Assembly: GCF_016429155.1 (NCBI RefSeq)
Contig: NZ_JAELUC010000024.1
Span: 1 to 53,130, forward strand
Origin: Pedobacter sp. ASV12
GTDB lineage: Bacteria > Bacteroidota > Bacteroidia > Sphingobacteriales > Sphingobacteriaceae
Length of the DNA stretch: 53,130 bases
Reading direction: 5' to 3'
A model generated the notes under the pieces. That model did no database searches and was not told where the DNA came from. It was given only the letters and a program-made list of their open reading frames with translations. The first letter of the stretch is position 1; every line of letters begins with the position of its first letter. The translations under genes were made by a program, and so were the position numbers. Of the stretch, positions 17,407 through 26,451 are shown piece after piece.

Positions 17407-17441
17407 AAAAACGCCCGATAAGTTTTATCGGGCGTTTTTTT
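17407..17441. terminator. Bidirectional terminator between eno and GH89
   Basis: A stem of about 11 bp (17411-17421 with 17425-17435; core CGCCCGATAA) flanked by AAAA and TTTTTTT, so it works on both strands for the two convergent genes. Confidence 0.85.
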
Positions 17442-17448
17442 GTTGGGT

Positions 17449-19602
17449 TTATTTTAAAATCCGATCAATCAGCTCGTTCAGCTTTTGCGTCGGAAGCGGT
17501 TTGGGAACATACAATTCGGCTGTTTCCGACCATTGTTTTTCCATGGCAAAATAATCCGGCAAACCGACTTCCTTGCCATTCAGCAAACTGCGTTGGTAAT
17601 CTACAAATGCTTTCCAACGGGCCAAATACAATGAGCCCAACAAACCGTTCCATTCTTTGTGGGCATAATCGCGCAGGTCTGTTTTTGGGTAATCGCCACC
17701 CCAATAGGTAAGTTGGCTTTTTGCATTTTTGAGGGCATTTTTTCTTTCCAACGGCTCTTTGCCGGCCATGGCGATAGCTTGGTTCAACCAACGATTTAGC
17801 GTAAAAAACCGGTTGTTGGCCAACAGCGAATCTTGTTGCAGGATCAAGCGCAGGAATTGTTGGCTACATTGCTCGAACCTGGCTTTGTCTTTTTGTTCAA
17901 TGGCTTGGTTCAACTGCTGATAAACCGCCAACGAACGGTTAGACAAAACCTGTCTTACCAAATCGATCCGGTCTACCTGATAGGTTTCGCTCCCTTTAAA
18001 ATTTGTCTTTGCGGCATTAAATGAGCGTGCAGCATCCTTAAATGCCAAGGTATCGTAATTGCGTGTTACCGTTCCCCAAGAAGATACGGTTTTGATGCCA
18101 AGCGCCGGTCTGGCACACAGCAAAGATTCTGAAGGCCCTTCCTGATAAACCGTCGGACTGTTGTAGGCTGTTGCCAATAACTGTTGCCAAGCCTTTTCCA
18201 GGTGAGCATCACTTTTACCATAACGGTATTTTTGATAGGCCCTTAGCCAATTGGCTAGATTTAATTTTTCTTGGTGCCAGCCTAGTTCCAACATTAAATC
18301 ATAAGCCACAGGGTTATTGTAGATTCCTTCGGGAATAATGCCTACGCCACTTAAATATTGGCCGTATTCGCCGGTTTTGGCTTTGTAAACCTCTGTTGCA
18401 AAACGCTCCAAACGTCCATATATACCATTTTTTTCGCCAAAATTGCTCACGTTGCTCCAAATAAAAGGCGTGCCCTGATAGGCTTTTGTCTTTTCGTAAT
18501 TGCTGGTATTTTCGCCAAAAAGCTCAATAATCAGCGCATGCTGCTTGTCAAGGCCTTCGAGCAACTTGGCCGAAGGATTATTGCCCCAACCTTGCAATAC
18601 CCAGGTACTTTGCGGAAAACCGGCCTGCATATCCTGCTGTATTTTTTGAGCGGCGAAGCGCACCTCGAGCCCTGCGCTCGAACCACCTTCATGAAAAGGA
18701 TCACCCCCGAAAAAGTGTAAATCCTTTCCGTAAAGTTTTTTCATCTCCTCATAATAGATCTTGGCCAGCTTATCGAACCAAGGATCGGTAGGATTTAAAA
18801 AATCAGGACGTACAAATCCGCCAACCCATTTGTTTTGTGGAACAGTTGAAGCCTTTAGTTTATCTTTTAAGGTAGTAGGTACCATGCCATAAAAGCCATG
18901 CATAACTGGTTCGATACCCAATTGGGCCATGCGCTTTAAGATCTGCTGCTGCAACTTGGCTTGCCGATCAATATGCTGCTGACTTACAGGTCCACCCCAA
19001 CCTTCGAGGTTGCCCATCAGCCACCATGCCGAAAATGCCGGGCCGGGTATAAACTGGAGGGTTTCAGCCTGGCTATAGCCCACTTTTTTGAGCGTATTTT
19101 GCCAAACGGCCTCCATACCAACCGGAGCAAGCATTAGATTAACGCCGTTTAAGGCCATCCAATCGAGCTCTTTTTCCCAGTCGGCCCAGGTATAAAAACT
19201 CATGGAATAATTAATGGTGCAATAGTTCAAGGCGTAGCGGAATTGGTAAGGCGAACTGACCCTTACTTTTTCCTTCATCTCAGGCAATTTTTTTACCGGC
19301 GACAGGTTATCGCCCATGTGGCTCAGACTCCTGTTGCAATAGTATTTGAGGTACCAACCCAGGCCTTGAGCGGCGGCGCTTGCGCTCGATGCGGCAATGC
19401 TTACCGTTTGTTTATCGGTACGCAGCTCAAAAACATCGCGGCCATCGCTGGCTTTAATACTCGAAAATTTAAGATGGGTTGCCAACCAAGGCACGCGTCT
19501 TTGGGCAATGGCCTTAACTGGGCTAAAATCCTGCGCGTAGCTTGGTGCCATGCCAAGGCACAGCAATACGGCCATAAAAAAAGGTCTGCTAATCAATTTC
19601 AT
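17449..19602 (-). CDS. Alpha-N-acetylglucosaminidase, GH89
   Basis: 717 residues. A signal peptide is cleaved at AYA-Q (about 23). The order is that of NAGLU: an N-terminal alpha/beta domain (to about 110), the TIM barrel (SSPYQFRYALNYCTINYSMSFYTWADWEKELDWMALNGVNL...), and the helical C-terminal domain from about 440. Candidate catalytic glutamates are E305 (FGGDPFHEGG) and E425 (GIIPEGIYNNP), as in known GH89 enzymes. It removes terminal alpha-linked GlcNAc, for example from heparan sulfate or mucin glycans. It is periplasmic or secreted and stands alone, without a SusCD pair or sulfatases, between eno and the FtsB-like gene. Confidence 0.95.
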   Translation of the reverse strand: MKLISRPFFMAVLLCLGMAPSYAQDFSPVKAIAQRRVPWLATHLKFSSIKASDGRDVFELRTDKQTVSIAASSASAAAQGLGWYLKYYCNRSLSHMGDNLSPVKKLPEMKEKVRVSSPYQFRYALNYCTINYSMSFYTWADWEKELDWMALNGVNLMLAPVGMEAVWQNTLKKVGYSQAETLQFIPGPAFSAWWLMGNLEGWGGPVSQQHIDRQAKLQQQILKRMAQLGIEPVMHGFYGMVPTTLKDKLKASTVPQNKWVGGFVRPDFLNPTDPWFDKLAKIYYEEMKKLYGKDLHFFGGDPFHEGGSSAGLEVRFAAQKIQQDMQAGFPQSTWVLQGWGNNPSAKLLEGLDKQHALIIELFGENTSNYEKTKAYQGTPFIWSNVSNFGEKNGIYGRLERFATEVYKAKTGEYGQYLSGVGIIPEGIYNNPVAYDLMLELGWHQEKLNLANWLRAYQKYRYGKSDAHLEKAWQQLLATAYNSPTVYQEGPSESLLCARPALGIKTVSSWGTVTRNYDTLAFKDAARSFNAAKTNFKGSETYQVDRIDLVRQVLSNRSLAVYQQLNQAIEQKDKARFEQCSQQFLRLILQQDSLLANNRFFTLNRWLNQAIAMAGKEPLERKNALKNAKSQLTYWGGDYPKTDLRDYAHKEWNGLLGSLYLARWKAFVDYQRSLLNGKEVGLPDYFAMEKQWSETAELYVPKPLPTQKLNELIDRILK

Positions 19603-19803
19603 AAATAGAGGATGGATAAATGATCCTGCAAGCTACTAATTTATGGGCATTGTTAAAGGTCGGAAAATCGAAATGCTGGAAGGTTTAAGGCCAGGCCAAC
19701 CCAAAGCTGTTAACAAGTGGATAAATGCATTTGTAAAACAGTTAATGTTTTTAAATCTTCGGATGTTTTTATTTAATCCTATATTTACAACGGATTTTTG
19801 GAT

Positions 19804-20106
19804 ATGAAGAAGTTAGTAGAGCTTTTGCGCAATAAATATTTCCTGGCTATCGTTGCTTTTGTAGCTTGGATGTTGTTTTTTGATAAAAACGATGTCCTTT
19901 CGCAATACGAGTACCGTACCGAAGTAAACAAGCTGCAGCAAGAAAAAGACTTCTATCTCAAGGAAACAGCTATCGTAAAAAAAGACCTGAAAGAGCTGGA
20001 CAGCAATCTGGGCACTGCCGAAAAATTTGCGCGCGAAAAATATTTCATGAAAAAAGACAATGAAGATGTTTTCGTGATTGTCCATACCAACGACAAAAAG
20101 AAATAG
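19804..20106 (+). CDS. FtsB/DivIC-type septum formation initiator
   Basis: 100 residues from the ATG at 19804 (a TTG at 19798 would add two). A single membrane helix (NKYFLAIVAFVAWMLFF, about 10-27) is followed by a periplasmic coiled coil (VNKLQQEKDFYLKETAIVKKDLKELDSNL) and the conserved end AEKFAREKYFMKKDNEDVFVI. This is the small bitopic divisome protein that joins FtsL and FtsQ. In relatives this gene commonly lies directly after eno; here a minus-strand GH89 gene separates them. A TATATTTAC box at 19780 is a possible promoter. Confidence 0.9.
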   Translation: MKKLVELLRNKYFLAIVAFVAWMLFFDKNDVLSQYEYRTEVNKLQQEKDFYLKETAIVKKDLKELDSNLGTAEKFAREKYFMKKDNEDVFVIVHTNDKKK

Positions 20107-20287
20107 GCCGATTGTTTGCCCGCAAATGGTTTAGCCGCTCCACAAAACCAATTAGATTTAATATTTTCGATCCAATGCCTTATCTTCGCTTAAGGGAGGA
20201 TTTGCAACGTTGTCAATACTGCCGAAGCCTTGCCTAAAATAACCCTAAGCTCATGATGGCTTCATCGCCGATTAAAAATGTAGACAG

Positions 20288-20785
20288 ATGAAAAAAGTAG
20301 CCCTCTTTTTAGGATTGCTGCTGGTTTGCATGGGGTATTCGCATGCGCAGGACTTGCCTAACCTTAAACACATCAAACTTAACAAAAAGGCTCATTTTGC
20401 CAATACGGAACCTTTGGCGCTCAAAGTTATCGACTATCTGTTTCAAACCCCTATCGACAAGAAAAACAAATCGCGTATGGAAGCAGGTCACTTTCTGATC
20501 GACTGGATGAACGGCACGCCCGAATATACGTTCTACCTGGAAGAGAAGGAAACCAATTTCTTCAACACCGATTCAGACCTCACCCTGATGTACATGGCCA
20601 GCATGACCAAATTCATGCTCGAAAACAAAAACATTAAAGACCAAAAAACCATTGTACTGGGCAGCATGCGCTTGTTGCTGCCTTACCTGAACCAGCAGGA
20701 AGATAAAAAAAGCTGGCCAAAAGAACTCTGGGAGCTTAACGATGCCAACCAAAAAGGCAAGCTCGAACAATATCTCTATCCTTAA
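20288..20785 (+). CDS. Secreted hypothetical protein
   Basis: 165 residues. A signal peptide ends near SHAQ (about 20). The mature protein is mostly helical (EPLALKVIDYLFQTPIDKKNKSRMEAGHFLIDWMNGTPEY...), without cysteines or a known catalytic motif. Conserved-looking length and composition suggest a periplasmic protein widespread in Sphingobacteria, but I cannot name the family. Its TAA (20783-20785) overlaps the stop of the convergent TRIC-like gene by three bases. Confidence 0.78.
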   Translation: MKKVALFLGLLLVCMGYSHAQDLPNLKHIKLNKKAHFANTEPLALKVIDYLFQTPIDKKNKSRMEAGHFLIDWMNGTPEYTFYLEEKETNFFNTDSDLTLMYMASMTKFMLENKNIKDQKTIVLGSMRLLLPYLNQQEDKKSWPKELWELNDANQKGKLEQYLYP

Positions 20786-21393
20786 TAGCCAAATTTAGGC
20801 AACGCCAATTTGTAGCGCACCACCACTACCCTTAAGGCAAAAATAAAGGCAATGACAATAATTTTCGCTACATCAGCCTTGAGGTTAAAATACAACAGGG
20901 CAAAATAAAGTATGCCACCCAGTATACAAGCCGTGGCATAAATCTCTTTCCTGAAAATGAGCGGAATGGTATTGAGCAGGGTATCTCTGATGATGCCCCC
21001 AAAACAACCCGTAATGGTACCCAAAGCCACACAAATACCCGGGCTCAAGCCAAAAACTATTCCTTTTTGCACGCCTACCATGGTAAACAGTCCCAGCCCA
21101 AGCGAGTCGAAGAGGAAAAGTGTAACCTTAAACTTTTTAATGTGCGTTTTGAAAAAAATAGTGGCTAGCGAAGTAACCAGGATGAGGAGGCAATAGTTGA
21201 CGTTGCGCATCCAAGCTACCGGCGTATCGCCCAGCAACAAATCGCGGACGGTACCGCCACCAATAGAGGTTACAAAGGCAATAATGAGCACGCCAAACGG
21301 ATCTAGGCGTTTTTGCATGGCGGCAAAGGTACCCGAAATGGCAAAGGAAATGGTGCCCAGGGTTTCGATGATATAAGTGCTGCTGAGTTCCAT
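20782..21393 (-). CDS. TRIC-type/UPF0126 membrane channel family protein
   Basis: 203 residues, about seven membrane helices arranged as two repeats of the UPF0126 (PF03458) unit. Each repeat has its glycine-rich signature: IGGGTVRDLLL (about 44-54) and GGIIRDTLL (about 132-140). Prokaryotic TRIC-family proteins are trimeric potassium-permeable channels; some relatives were named glycine transporters, so the substrate remains open. The start overlaps the stop of the upstream VWA-like gene (TAATG), a sign of translational coupling. Confidence 0.9.
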   Translation of the reverse strand: MELSSTYIIETLGTISFAISGTFAAMQKRLDPFGVLIIAFVTSIGGGTVRDLLLGDTPVAWMRNVNYCLLILVTSLATIFFKTHIKKFKVTLFLFDSLGLGLFTMVGVQKGIVFGLSPGICVALGTITGCFGGIIRDTLLNTIPLIFRKEIYATACILGGILYFALLYFNLKADVAKIIVIAFIFALRVVVVRYKLALPKFGY

Positions 21394-23477
21394 TATGCTT
21401 CGCCGTTACGTTTTCTTAAAAACCACTCGGTGGCCAGCAGCAAGATAATCAAAATAAATATCCATTTCAGGCTAATCAGTTCTTCGTATTTCCGGTCTTC
21501 GTAACTGATGGTTTTAACCTGTCCATTTTTCTCCAATTCATTAGCTATTTGCAACAGATCGGCTGGCTGGTACAGCTTGCCGTTGCTCTGTTGCGCCATG
21601 GTGTACAGCAACTGGTGATTGGCCGTGGTTTGCTGGTATTCGGCAATAAGGGCATTGACATAAAAAGCGCCCGAGGCACTATATTTTTTGTCGCCCAAGG
21701 CAGTAGATGCCACAAAGGTATAATTGCCCTGCGGCAAGGTGCCCGCATTGAGGCTATAACCTGACCCGAATTTAGAAAAGGTATAGTTGAATACCTTGCC
21801 TTCGGCATTTTTGAGCTGTACTTTTACCTCGGGCGTATTGACAGGTTCATAGGCTTCGTTGTATAAAGTGGCATTGAGCACTACATTCTCGTTTTCTTCG
21901 AAGGTATTTTTGCTGGCATACACCTTAAACTTGCGCTTATCGTCTTTTACCGAAAGGTATTGAACGGTTTTGGCCATCAATTCGTTTACCAAAGGCAGGC
22001 TTTGTTCGTTCTTGGCTTCTTCCAATTTCCATTTCCAAATGCCTTCGCCAATTAAAAAGCCTGTTTTTCTGCCATTATCATCTACAAAGAACAACAACGG
22101 ATTTTGCGTATTTACCCTACCAATCCGCTGGTTTAGAACGGCTGTATAGTTGCCATTGACGGTTATATTAGCAAAAGGCATGAGCAGGGGATCATAATCG
22201 TTCAACTGTTTCAATGCCGGGGCATCGAGGTTAAAGGCTGTAAAATTAGGATCGGGATAAGGGAAGATTTCCTGCAGGGAACCTGTAGACCTGCTCAAAT
22301 TCAGAACATGCTGTGCCTGGTTAAAGGCTCCGATATGGCTTTGGGCGCCTACAATGTACCACGTAGGCAAACGCAGTTCCTGTAGCTTGGCAATTAAGCC
22401 CGCAGCCAATTGGCTATTACCCGGCAATTGGTACAAGATGGCCAAGCTGTATTGATGCACGTCAACGCTGTTCAAGTCATCGCCTAGGCTTACGCTTACT
22501 TCATAATGCTTGTTCCGTTCTATGGCCTGCTTCAGCACGGTAATATCTGGATGTGGAGCGGCAGCGGCCAACAAAACTTTTTGGCGGGCATCAATTACTT
22601 CAATAAAAATGGTTTGGCTGTTGTTCTTTTCGGTGGCCTCGTTCTTTACCGGCGAAACGTTCAAAGTATAACGCTGTATGCCTATTTTATTGGCTTTAAG
22701 CTTTACCTGTACATTTTTCACAAAACTGTTGCCATCAATCGCGATACTTTGCTCCAGTATTTTTTTACCATTTTCGGCCACGCTCAACTGCGTACTTTCG
22801 CCTTTGCCGGCATAAGCCTGCACTTCTACATCGAGCGTAAATTCGTTATCGAGATAAACCAGGTTGTTGTAGTTGACGTTGGCAATCAGCACATCGCGCT
22901 TCGGAATGGTATCGCCCATGGCAATGGTATACACCGGGGCCTTGATCTTGTTCAATTCGTACAAAGGATTGCCGCCACGGTTAAAAATTCCATCACTGGC
23001 TATAATAATAGCACCTACGTTACGGTTCAGCAACTCGTCGTTCAGCTGATTAATCAAAGCCGAAGCATTACTGAGCTTGCCTTGTCCGGAAAAATCAAGC
23101 CCGCTTTTAACGCTGTCGCTAAAGCTATACGTTTTGACTTCATATTTGCCAGAGAGCTGATCGGCCAGCTTTTTCAGGTCTTTTTGATATTGCTGCTTGT
23201 TGAAGCCAGCAGGCTCTACCTGGTCAACAGAGATGGAATTGTCATTAGCCAATACAATGATGGGCTTTTCGGGTGTGTACGAAATTCGTTTAACCAAAGG
23301 CGCAAAAAGCAACCAGGCCAAAATGGCAATGGCCAACACCCTGAAAACAGCCAAGGCATAGTTTAGTTTGGCCGGAAGGTTTTTGTTGGCTCCGTAAAGC
23401 AGCCAGGCATAGAGGCAACCCAACACAAGGCAGGCCAAAAAAGTAAAAATAGAGGATGCAGTAAAGAAATTGCCCAT
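21393..23477 (-). CDS. Membrane-anchored VWA-like (BatA/BatB-related) protein
   Basis: 694 residues. Two N-terminal membrane helices (about 8-29 and 40-62), a long extracytoplasmic part, and one C-terminal helix (LKWIFILIILLLATEWFLRKR). After the second helix comes a VWA/Rossmann-like segment (PIIVLANDNSISVDQ, GAIIIASDGIFNRGGNPL) in which the usual DxSxS appears as NDNSIS; then Ig-like regions; then a second alpha/beta domain (KVLLAAAAPHPDITVLKQ). This is the architecture of the Bacteroidota VWA/glutamine-amidotransferase-like membrane proteins. Function is not established; the coupling to a TRIC-type channel gene is suggestive. It is divergent from the L,D-transpeptidase gene (70 bases). Confidence 0.82.
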   Translation of the reverse strand: MGNFFTASSIFTFLACLVLGCLYAWLLYGANKNLPAKLNYALAVFRVLAIAILAWLLFAPLVKRISYTPEKPIIVLANDNSISVDQVEPAGFNKQQYQKDLKKLADQLSGKYEVKTYSFSDSVKSGLDFSGQGKLSNASALINQLNDELLNRNVGAIIIASDGIFNRGGNPLYELNKIKAPVYTIAMGDTIPKRDVLIANVNYNNLVYLDNEFTLDVEVQAYAGKGESTQLSVAENGKKILEQSIAIDGNSFVKNVQVKLKANKIGIQRYTLNVSPVKNEATEKNNSQTIFIEVIDARQKVLLAAAAPHPDITVLKQAIERNKHYEVSVSLGDDLNSVDVHQYSLAILYQLPGNSQLAAGLIAKLQELRLPTWYIVGAQSHIGAFNQAQHVLNLSRSTGSLQEIFPYPDPNFTAFNLDAPALKQLNDYDPLLMPFANITVNGNYTAVLNQRIGRVNTQNPLLFFVDDNGRKTGFLIGEGIWKWKLEEAKNEQSLPLVNELMAKTVQYLSVKDDKRKFKVYASKNTFEENENVVLNATLYNEAYEPVNTPEVKVQLKNAEGKVFNYTFSKFGSGYSLNAGTLPQGNYTFVASTALGDKKYSASGAFYVNALIAEYQQTTANHQLLYTMAQQSNGKLYQPADLLQIANELEKNGQVKTISYEDRKYEELISLKWIFILIILLLATEWFLRKRNGEA

Positions 23478-23547
23478 AGCTTTAAACGTAAAGATGCTAA
23501 ATTTCTAAAAAAATCAACGTAATTTGTTTGCGAAATAGCGCAAGTAA

Positions 23548-24234
23548 ATGAAAAGATTGATCAAACTTTTATGCTTATTGGCAATGACAACTACGGCAAT
23601 GGCCCAGAGCGGCTTTAAGGAAAGCCAACTCAAATTTGAAAGGGTAAAAGAAGCTTACGACCAAAAATGGGCTAGCCTGCAACAAGACTTGCTGAAAGCA
23701 GGTTTTAAAGGCGATTTCAAATTAAAGATCATGGCCTACAAAGCCGAGGGCAAATTGGAGCTCTGGCTCAAAACCGCATCGCAAACAGGATATAAGTTGT
23801 TCAGAACCTACGATTTTTGTGCGCATTCCGGCACATTGGGACCTAAGGTAATTGAAGGCGACGGACAAACCCCTGAAGGTTTTTACAAAATCAACGTGTT
23901 TAACCCCATGAGCAGTTTCCATTTATCGCTGGGTGTTGATTACCCCAATGCGACCGATTTGGCCAGAACCGGCAAAGACCGCAAACCGGGTGGCGATATC
24001 TACATCCACGGCAATTGTGTAACGGTAGGCTGCATTCCGCTCACCGACGAAAAAATAAAAGAGGTATACGTATTGGCCGTAGAAGCACGCAATGCTGGCC
24101 AGCAAAACATTCCGGTAAGCATTATGCCGTTTAGGATGACCAGGGCCAACCTTGAGCATTACCTCAAGGTTTATCCTTCGCAAAAGGCTTTCTGGGAAAG
24201 CCTATACGCCACCTATATCAAGCGCAATGGCTAA
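23548..24234 (+). CDS. L,D-transpeptidase family protein (YkuD/YafK-like)
   Basis: 228 residues with a signal peptide (cleavage at AMA-Q, about 20). The catalytic YkuD domain is in the second half, with H154 and C162 in IHGNCVTVGCIPLTD and the substrate-side segment DGQTPEGFYKINVFNP. Such enzymes form 3-3 cross-links in peptidoglycan or attach proteins to it; the YafK/DpaA-type members instead cleave such links. Which applies here is not decidable from sequence. It acts in the periplasm. It converges on the HAD gene with 26 bases between. Confidence 0.92.
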   Translation: MKRLIKLLCLLAMTTTAMAQSGFKESQLKFERVKEAYDQKWASLQQDLLKAGFKGDFKLKIMAYKAEGKLELWLKTASQTGYKLFRTYDFCAHSGTLGPKVIEGDGQTPEGFYKINVFNPMSSFHLSLGVDYPNATDLARTGKDRKPGGDIYIHGNCVTVGCIPLTDEKIKEVYVLAVEARNAGQQNIPVSIMPFRMTRANLEHYLKVYPSQKAFWESLYATYIKRNG

Positions 24235-24260
24235 CGGTAAAACTCTTACCAGCCATGCTT

Positions 24261-24947
24261 TTAGCCAAGCTGCAAAATGGCAGGCAAGTCGGTCAGGCGC
24301 TCTAAGATATAATCGGGTTGTACGGTTTGTAACTGTGCCTTGGTTTGTGCACCACTTAATACGCCAATAGTGAGCCCACAGCGGGCATTTTTGCCTTCAA
24401 GGATATCGATTTCAGAATCTCCTGCTTTGAGCACTTGACGAGGATCAACAATGCCAAACAATTGCATGGCTTTTTGGATCATTTCGGGATGTGGCCTACC
24501 CTGTGTTACATCGTCGGCGGTAATCAATGCATCTACCTGTTCGCCTATTTTCCAGTTAAGTTTCTGAAGCAGCTTGGTGGCCGTTTTAAGGTCGTATCCG
24601 GTATTGAGCACCACCTTGATGCCATTGGCCTTAAGTTGGGCAAAAAGTGCCTCTATTCCGTCAAAGCCCTTGATTTCGGCTTCGTTGTAAACAGCCTCCA
24701 AGGTTGGCTTGAAGCGGCCGAATGCCCTGTCTGCAATTTCTTCGACAGGATTTGCCTGGGTATAGGCCGTCAGGATATCCATAATGGCTTGGTATTTTTC
24801 CTTGCCCGCTCCCTGCGCCAACACCTGCGCCAAACTCAGGTCGAAACCCTCTTGGTTAATCACTTTTTGAACGGTTTTGTAAACCATGTTATCTTCATCA
24901 ACCGTAGTTCCGGCCATGTCAAAAACCGCTAGTTTTATATTTGTCAT
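24261..24947 (-). CDS. Phosphonatase-like HAD hydrolase
   Basis: 228 residues, HAD superfamily. Motif 1 is FDMAGTTVDED with nucleophile D10; the usual second Asp is Ala12, the hallmark of the phosphonoacetaldehyde hydrolase (PhnX) branch. K49 in the cap (GAGKEKYQAIM) sits where PhnX has its Schiff-base lysine. Motif 2 is the Thr in VVLNTGYDL, and motif 4 is KAGDSEIDI. This is the phosphonatase-like group (TIGR03351 type) found with phosphonate catabolism genes. The start lies 35 bases after the DUF5690 transporter gene on the same strand, so they are probably one operon. Substrate is inferred, not shown. Confidence 0.86.
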   Translation of the reverse strand: MTNIKLAVFDMAGTTVDEDNMVYKTVQKVINQEGFDLSLAQVLAQGAGKEKYQAIMDILTAYTQANPVEEIADRAFGRFKPTLEAVYNEAEIKGFDGIEALFAQLKANGIKVVLNTGYDLKTATKLLQKLNWKIGEQVDALITADDVTQGRPHPEMIQKAMQLFGIVDPRQVLKAGDSEIDILEGKNARCGLTIGVLSGAQTKAQLQTVQPDYILERLTDLPAILQLG

Positions 24948-24982
24948 TTCTTAGTTTGTTTAAATATCAATGGCAAAAGGCG

Positions 24983-26263
24983 CTAGGCTACTATGGCCAA
25001 TTGCTTGTTTTTTTGTTGTATTTTGTTGTTGAAATAAAGCAGTACCAAAATCAATATGGCCAGCATGCACACTGCCGAAATATGATTGAGCGAGATGAAA
25101 AAGCTACCCCAGCTTTGCTTAAAACCTACAATTTCTTTAAGTATCAGCACGGCTACACTACCCAAATAGCCCAAAGCATCGGCCAGGTAAAATAAAAAGC
25201 CCACATTGCCCTTGTAGCTGAGCAAGGCAATCAGCCTTTCGAACAATAGGCAATGGAATAAGATATAAGGAAGGTAAATGCCGATACCACTTGTAATGAT
25301 CCAGGCCACGGCGTTCATTCTTTCGTGCTGGTAAAGCATGGTAGACAACAGGATGAGCAAGGCACTGGCTATGGCCAATCCTATGCCAAAATTAAAGGCA
25401 AGCTTGTTTTTCCTGATCAGTACACCCGCTGCTGCAATAACAAGTACGACAATGGCAATCGGAATTTCTGTAAGCGTAATAAGCTGTGGCGCTTTGGCCA
25501 ATCCTTTTTCGGCCCAGAAATCTACGATGAAATTATCCCTAAAGTCTCTTACGATGGTAAGGAGCACATAAATGGCTACCAAAGCAAAATAACCGATCCC
25601 GTTCGACCTTAAAAATGCCTTGCGGTCGGCCTTGTACATAGGCACACGCACTGTTCGCTCCTCGATGTCTTTTTCATTGGGCATTTTTGCTTTTTTCAGC
25701 ATCCAAAGCGAGAGCAGAAATACAGGCAAAAACAACAGCCCGGTAACAAAGGGCATGGCAAATTCGCTTATGCCCAAATTCTGGATTACCAGCAGCCCCA
25801 CGGTTTTAACCAGGCCGGTAGAGAAAATAAACGTGGCACTCAGAGCGGCAGCCAGCAGTTCGGTATTCCTTCTGCCTTCGATAAACGAAAAAACCACGCC
25901 AAAAACAATGCCTAAGGGCAAACCGTTGAGGAAGAGCGCAATTACCTTAAACCTGGTCGGCAGCAGGGCAAAAAGACCGAGCATGGCCAAGCCAAAAAGA
26001 ATAAGTCCCAGCAGCCAGCTTATCCTTCTGCTTTTTGGCATCTCCGAAATAATCTTGATGCCCAGAAATTTGGAAACCATATAACCCAGAACCTGACTAA
26101 TGACAAAAGTAGTCTTGGCATCCAAGCCAAAGCCAATATCAACCTGAGCGTACTGTCCGGCGAGAAATGATTTCCTGACGGCATACATTCCAGTATAAGA
26201 TAGAAAGACCGCTATCATGATCCAAATGGTAGCAAACCTGTTTTGTTCAGCAATGTTTTTCAT
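24983..26263 (-). CDS. DUF5690 family MFS-like transporter
   Basis: 426 residues, about 12 membrane helices, starting FATIWIMIAVFLSYTGMYAVRKSFLAGQY. It belongs to a Bacteroidota-centred MFS-like family (DUF5690). Charged intracellular loops include SEMPKSRRISWL and the central loop KKAKMPNEKDIEERTVRVPMYKADRKAFLRSNG (split domains N and C). The family often sits near phosphonatase-like HAD genes, so uptake of a phosphonate or its amino derivative is a reasonable guess. It is first in the two-gene operon. Confidence 0.85.
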   Translation of the reverse strand: MKNIAEQNRFATIWIMIAVFLSYTGMYAVRKSFLAGQYAQVDIGFGLDAKTTFVISQVLGYMVSKFLGIKIISEMPKSRRISWLLGLILFGLAMLGLFALLPTRFKVIALFLNGLPLGIVFGVVFSFIEGRRNTELLAAALSATFIFSTGLVKTVGLLVIQNLGISEFAMPFVTGLLFLPVFLLSLWMLKKAKMPNEKDIEERTVRVPMYKADRKAFLRSNGIGYFALVAIYVLLTIVRDFRDNFIVDFWAEKGLAKAPQLITLTEIPIAIVVLVIAAAGVLIRKNKLAFNFGIGLAIASALLILLSTMLYQHERMNAVAWIITSGIGIYLPYILFHCLLFERLIALLSYKGNVGFLFYLADALGYLGSVAVLILKEIVGFKQSWGSFFISLNHISAVCMLAILILVLLYFNNKIQQKNKQLAIVA

Positions 26264-26396
26264 AATGAACCCGACTGGTAAATCGATTGGTTCAAAAATC
26301 GAACACTAACATTAAGCGAATGTTACAGCACCATTAAATGTATAGCATAAATAAACATAAAATAGTTTAACTAAACAATTAATTTGCTCAATGCCA

Positions 26397-26425
26397 AAAA
26401 AAAGCGGAGAGCACAAACCCTCCGC
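26397..26425 (-). terminator. Terminator after fabG
   Basis: On the minus strand GCGGAG (26425-26420) pairs with CTCCGC (26409-26404) around a 10-base loop, followed by seven T. It lies 27 bases after the fabG stop. Confidence 0.75.
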
Positions 26426-26451
26426 CTTTCTTTTTCCAATTTCTTCAGTGC

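Noticed and set aside
17449..19602. Part of a polysaccharide utilisation locus with GH89 and GH30
   Set aside because: No SusC/SusD pair, sulfatase, hybrid sensor or SusR-type regulator is present, and the two glycosidase genes are 9 kb apart.
22506..23366. Long 286-codon plus-strand frame opposite the VWA-like gene
   Set aside because: The opposite strand encodes a coherent protein with membrane helices; this frame is rich in Phe/Tyr/Gln as expected of an antisense shadow.
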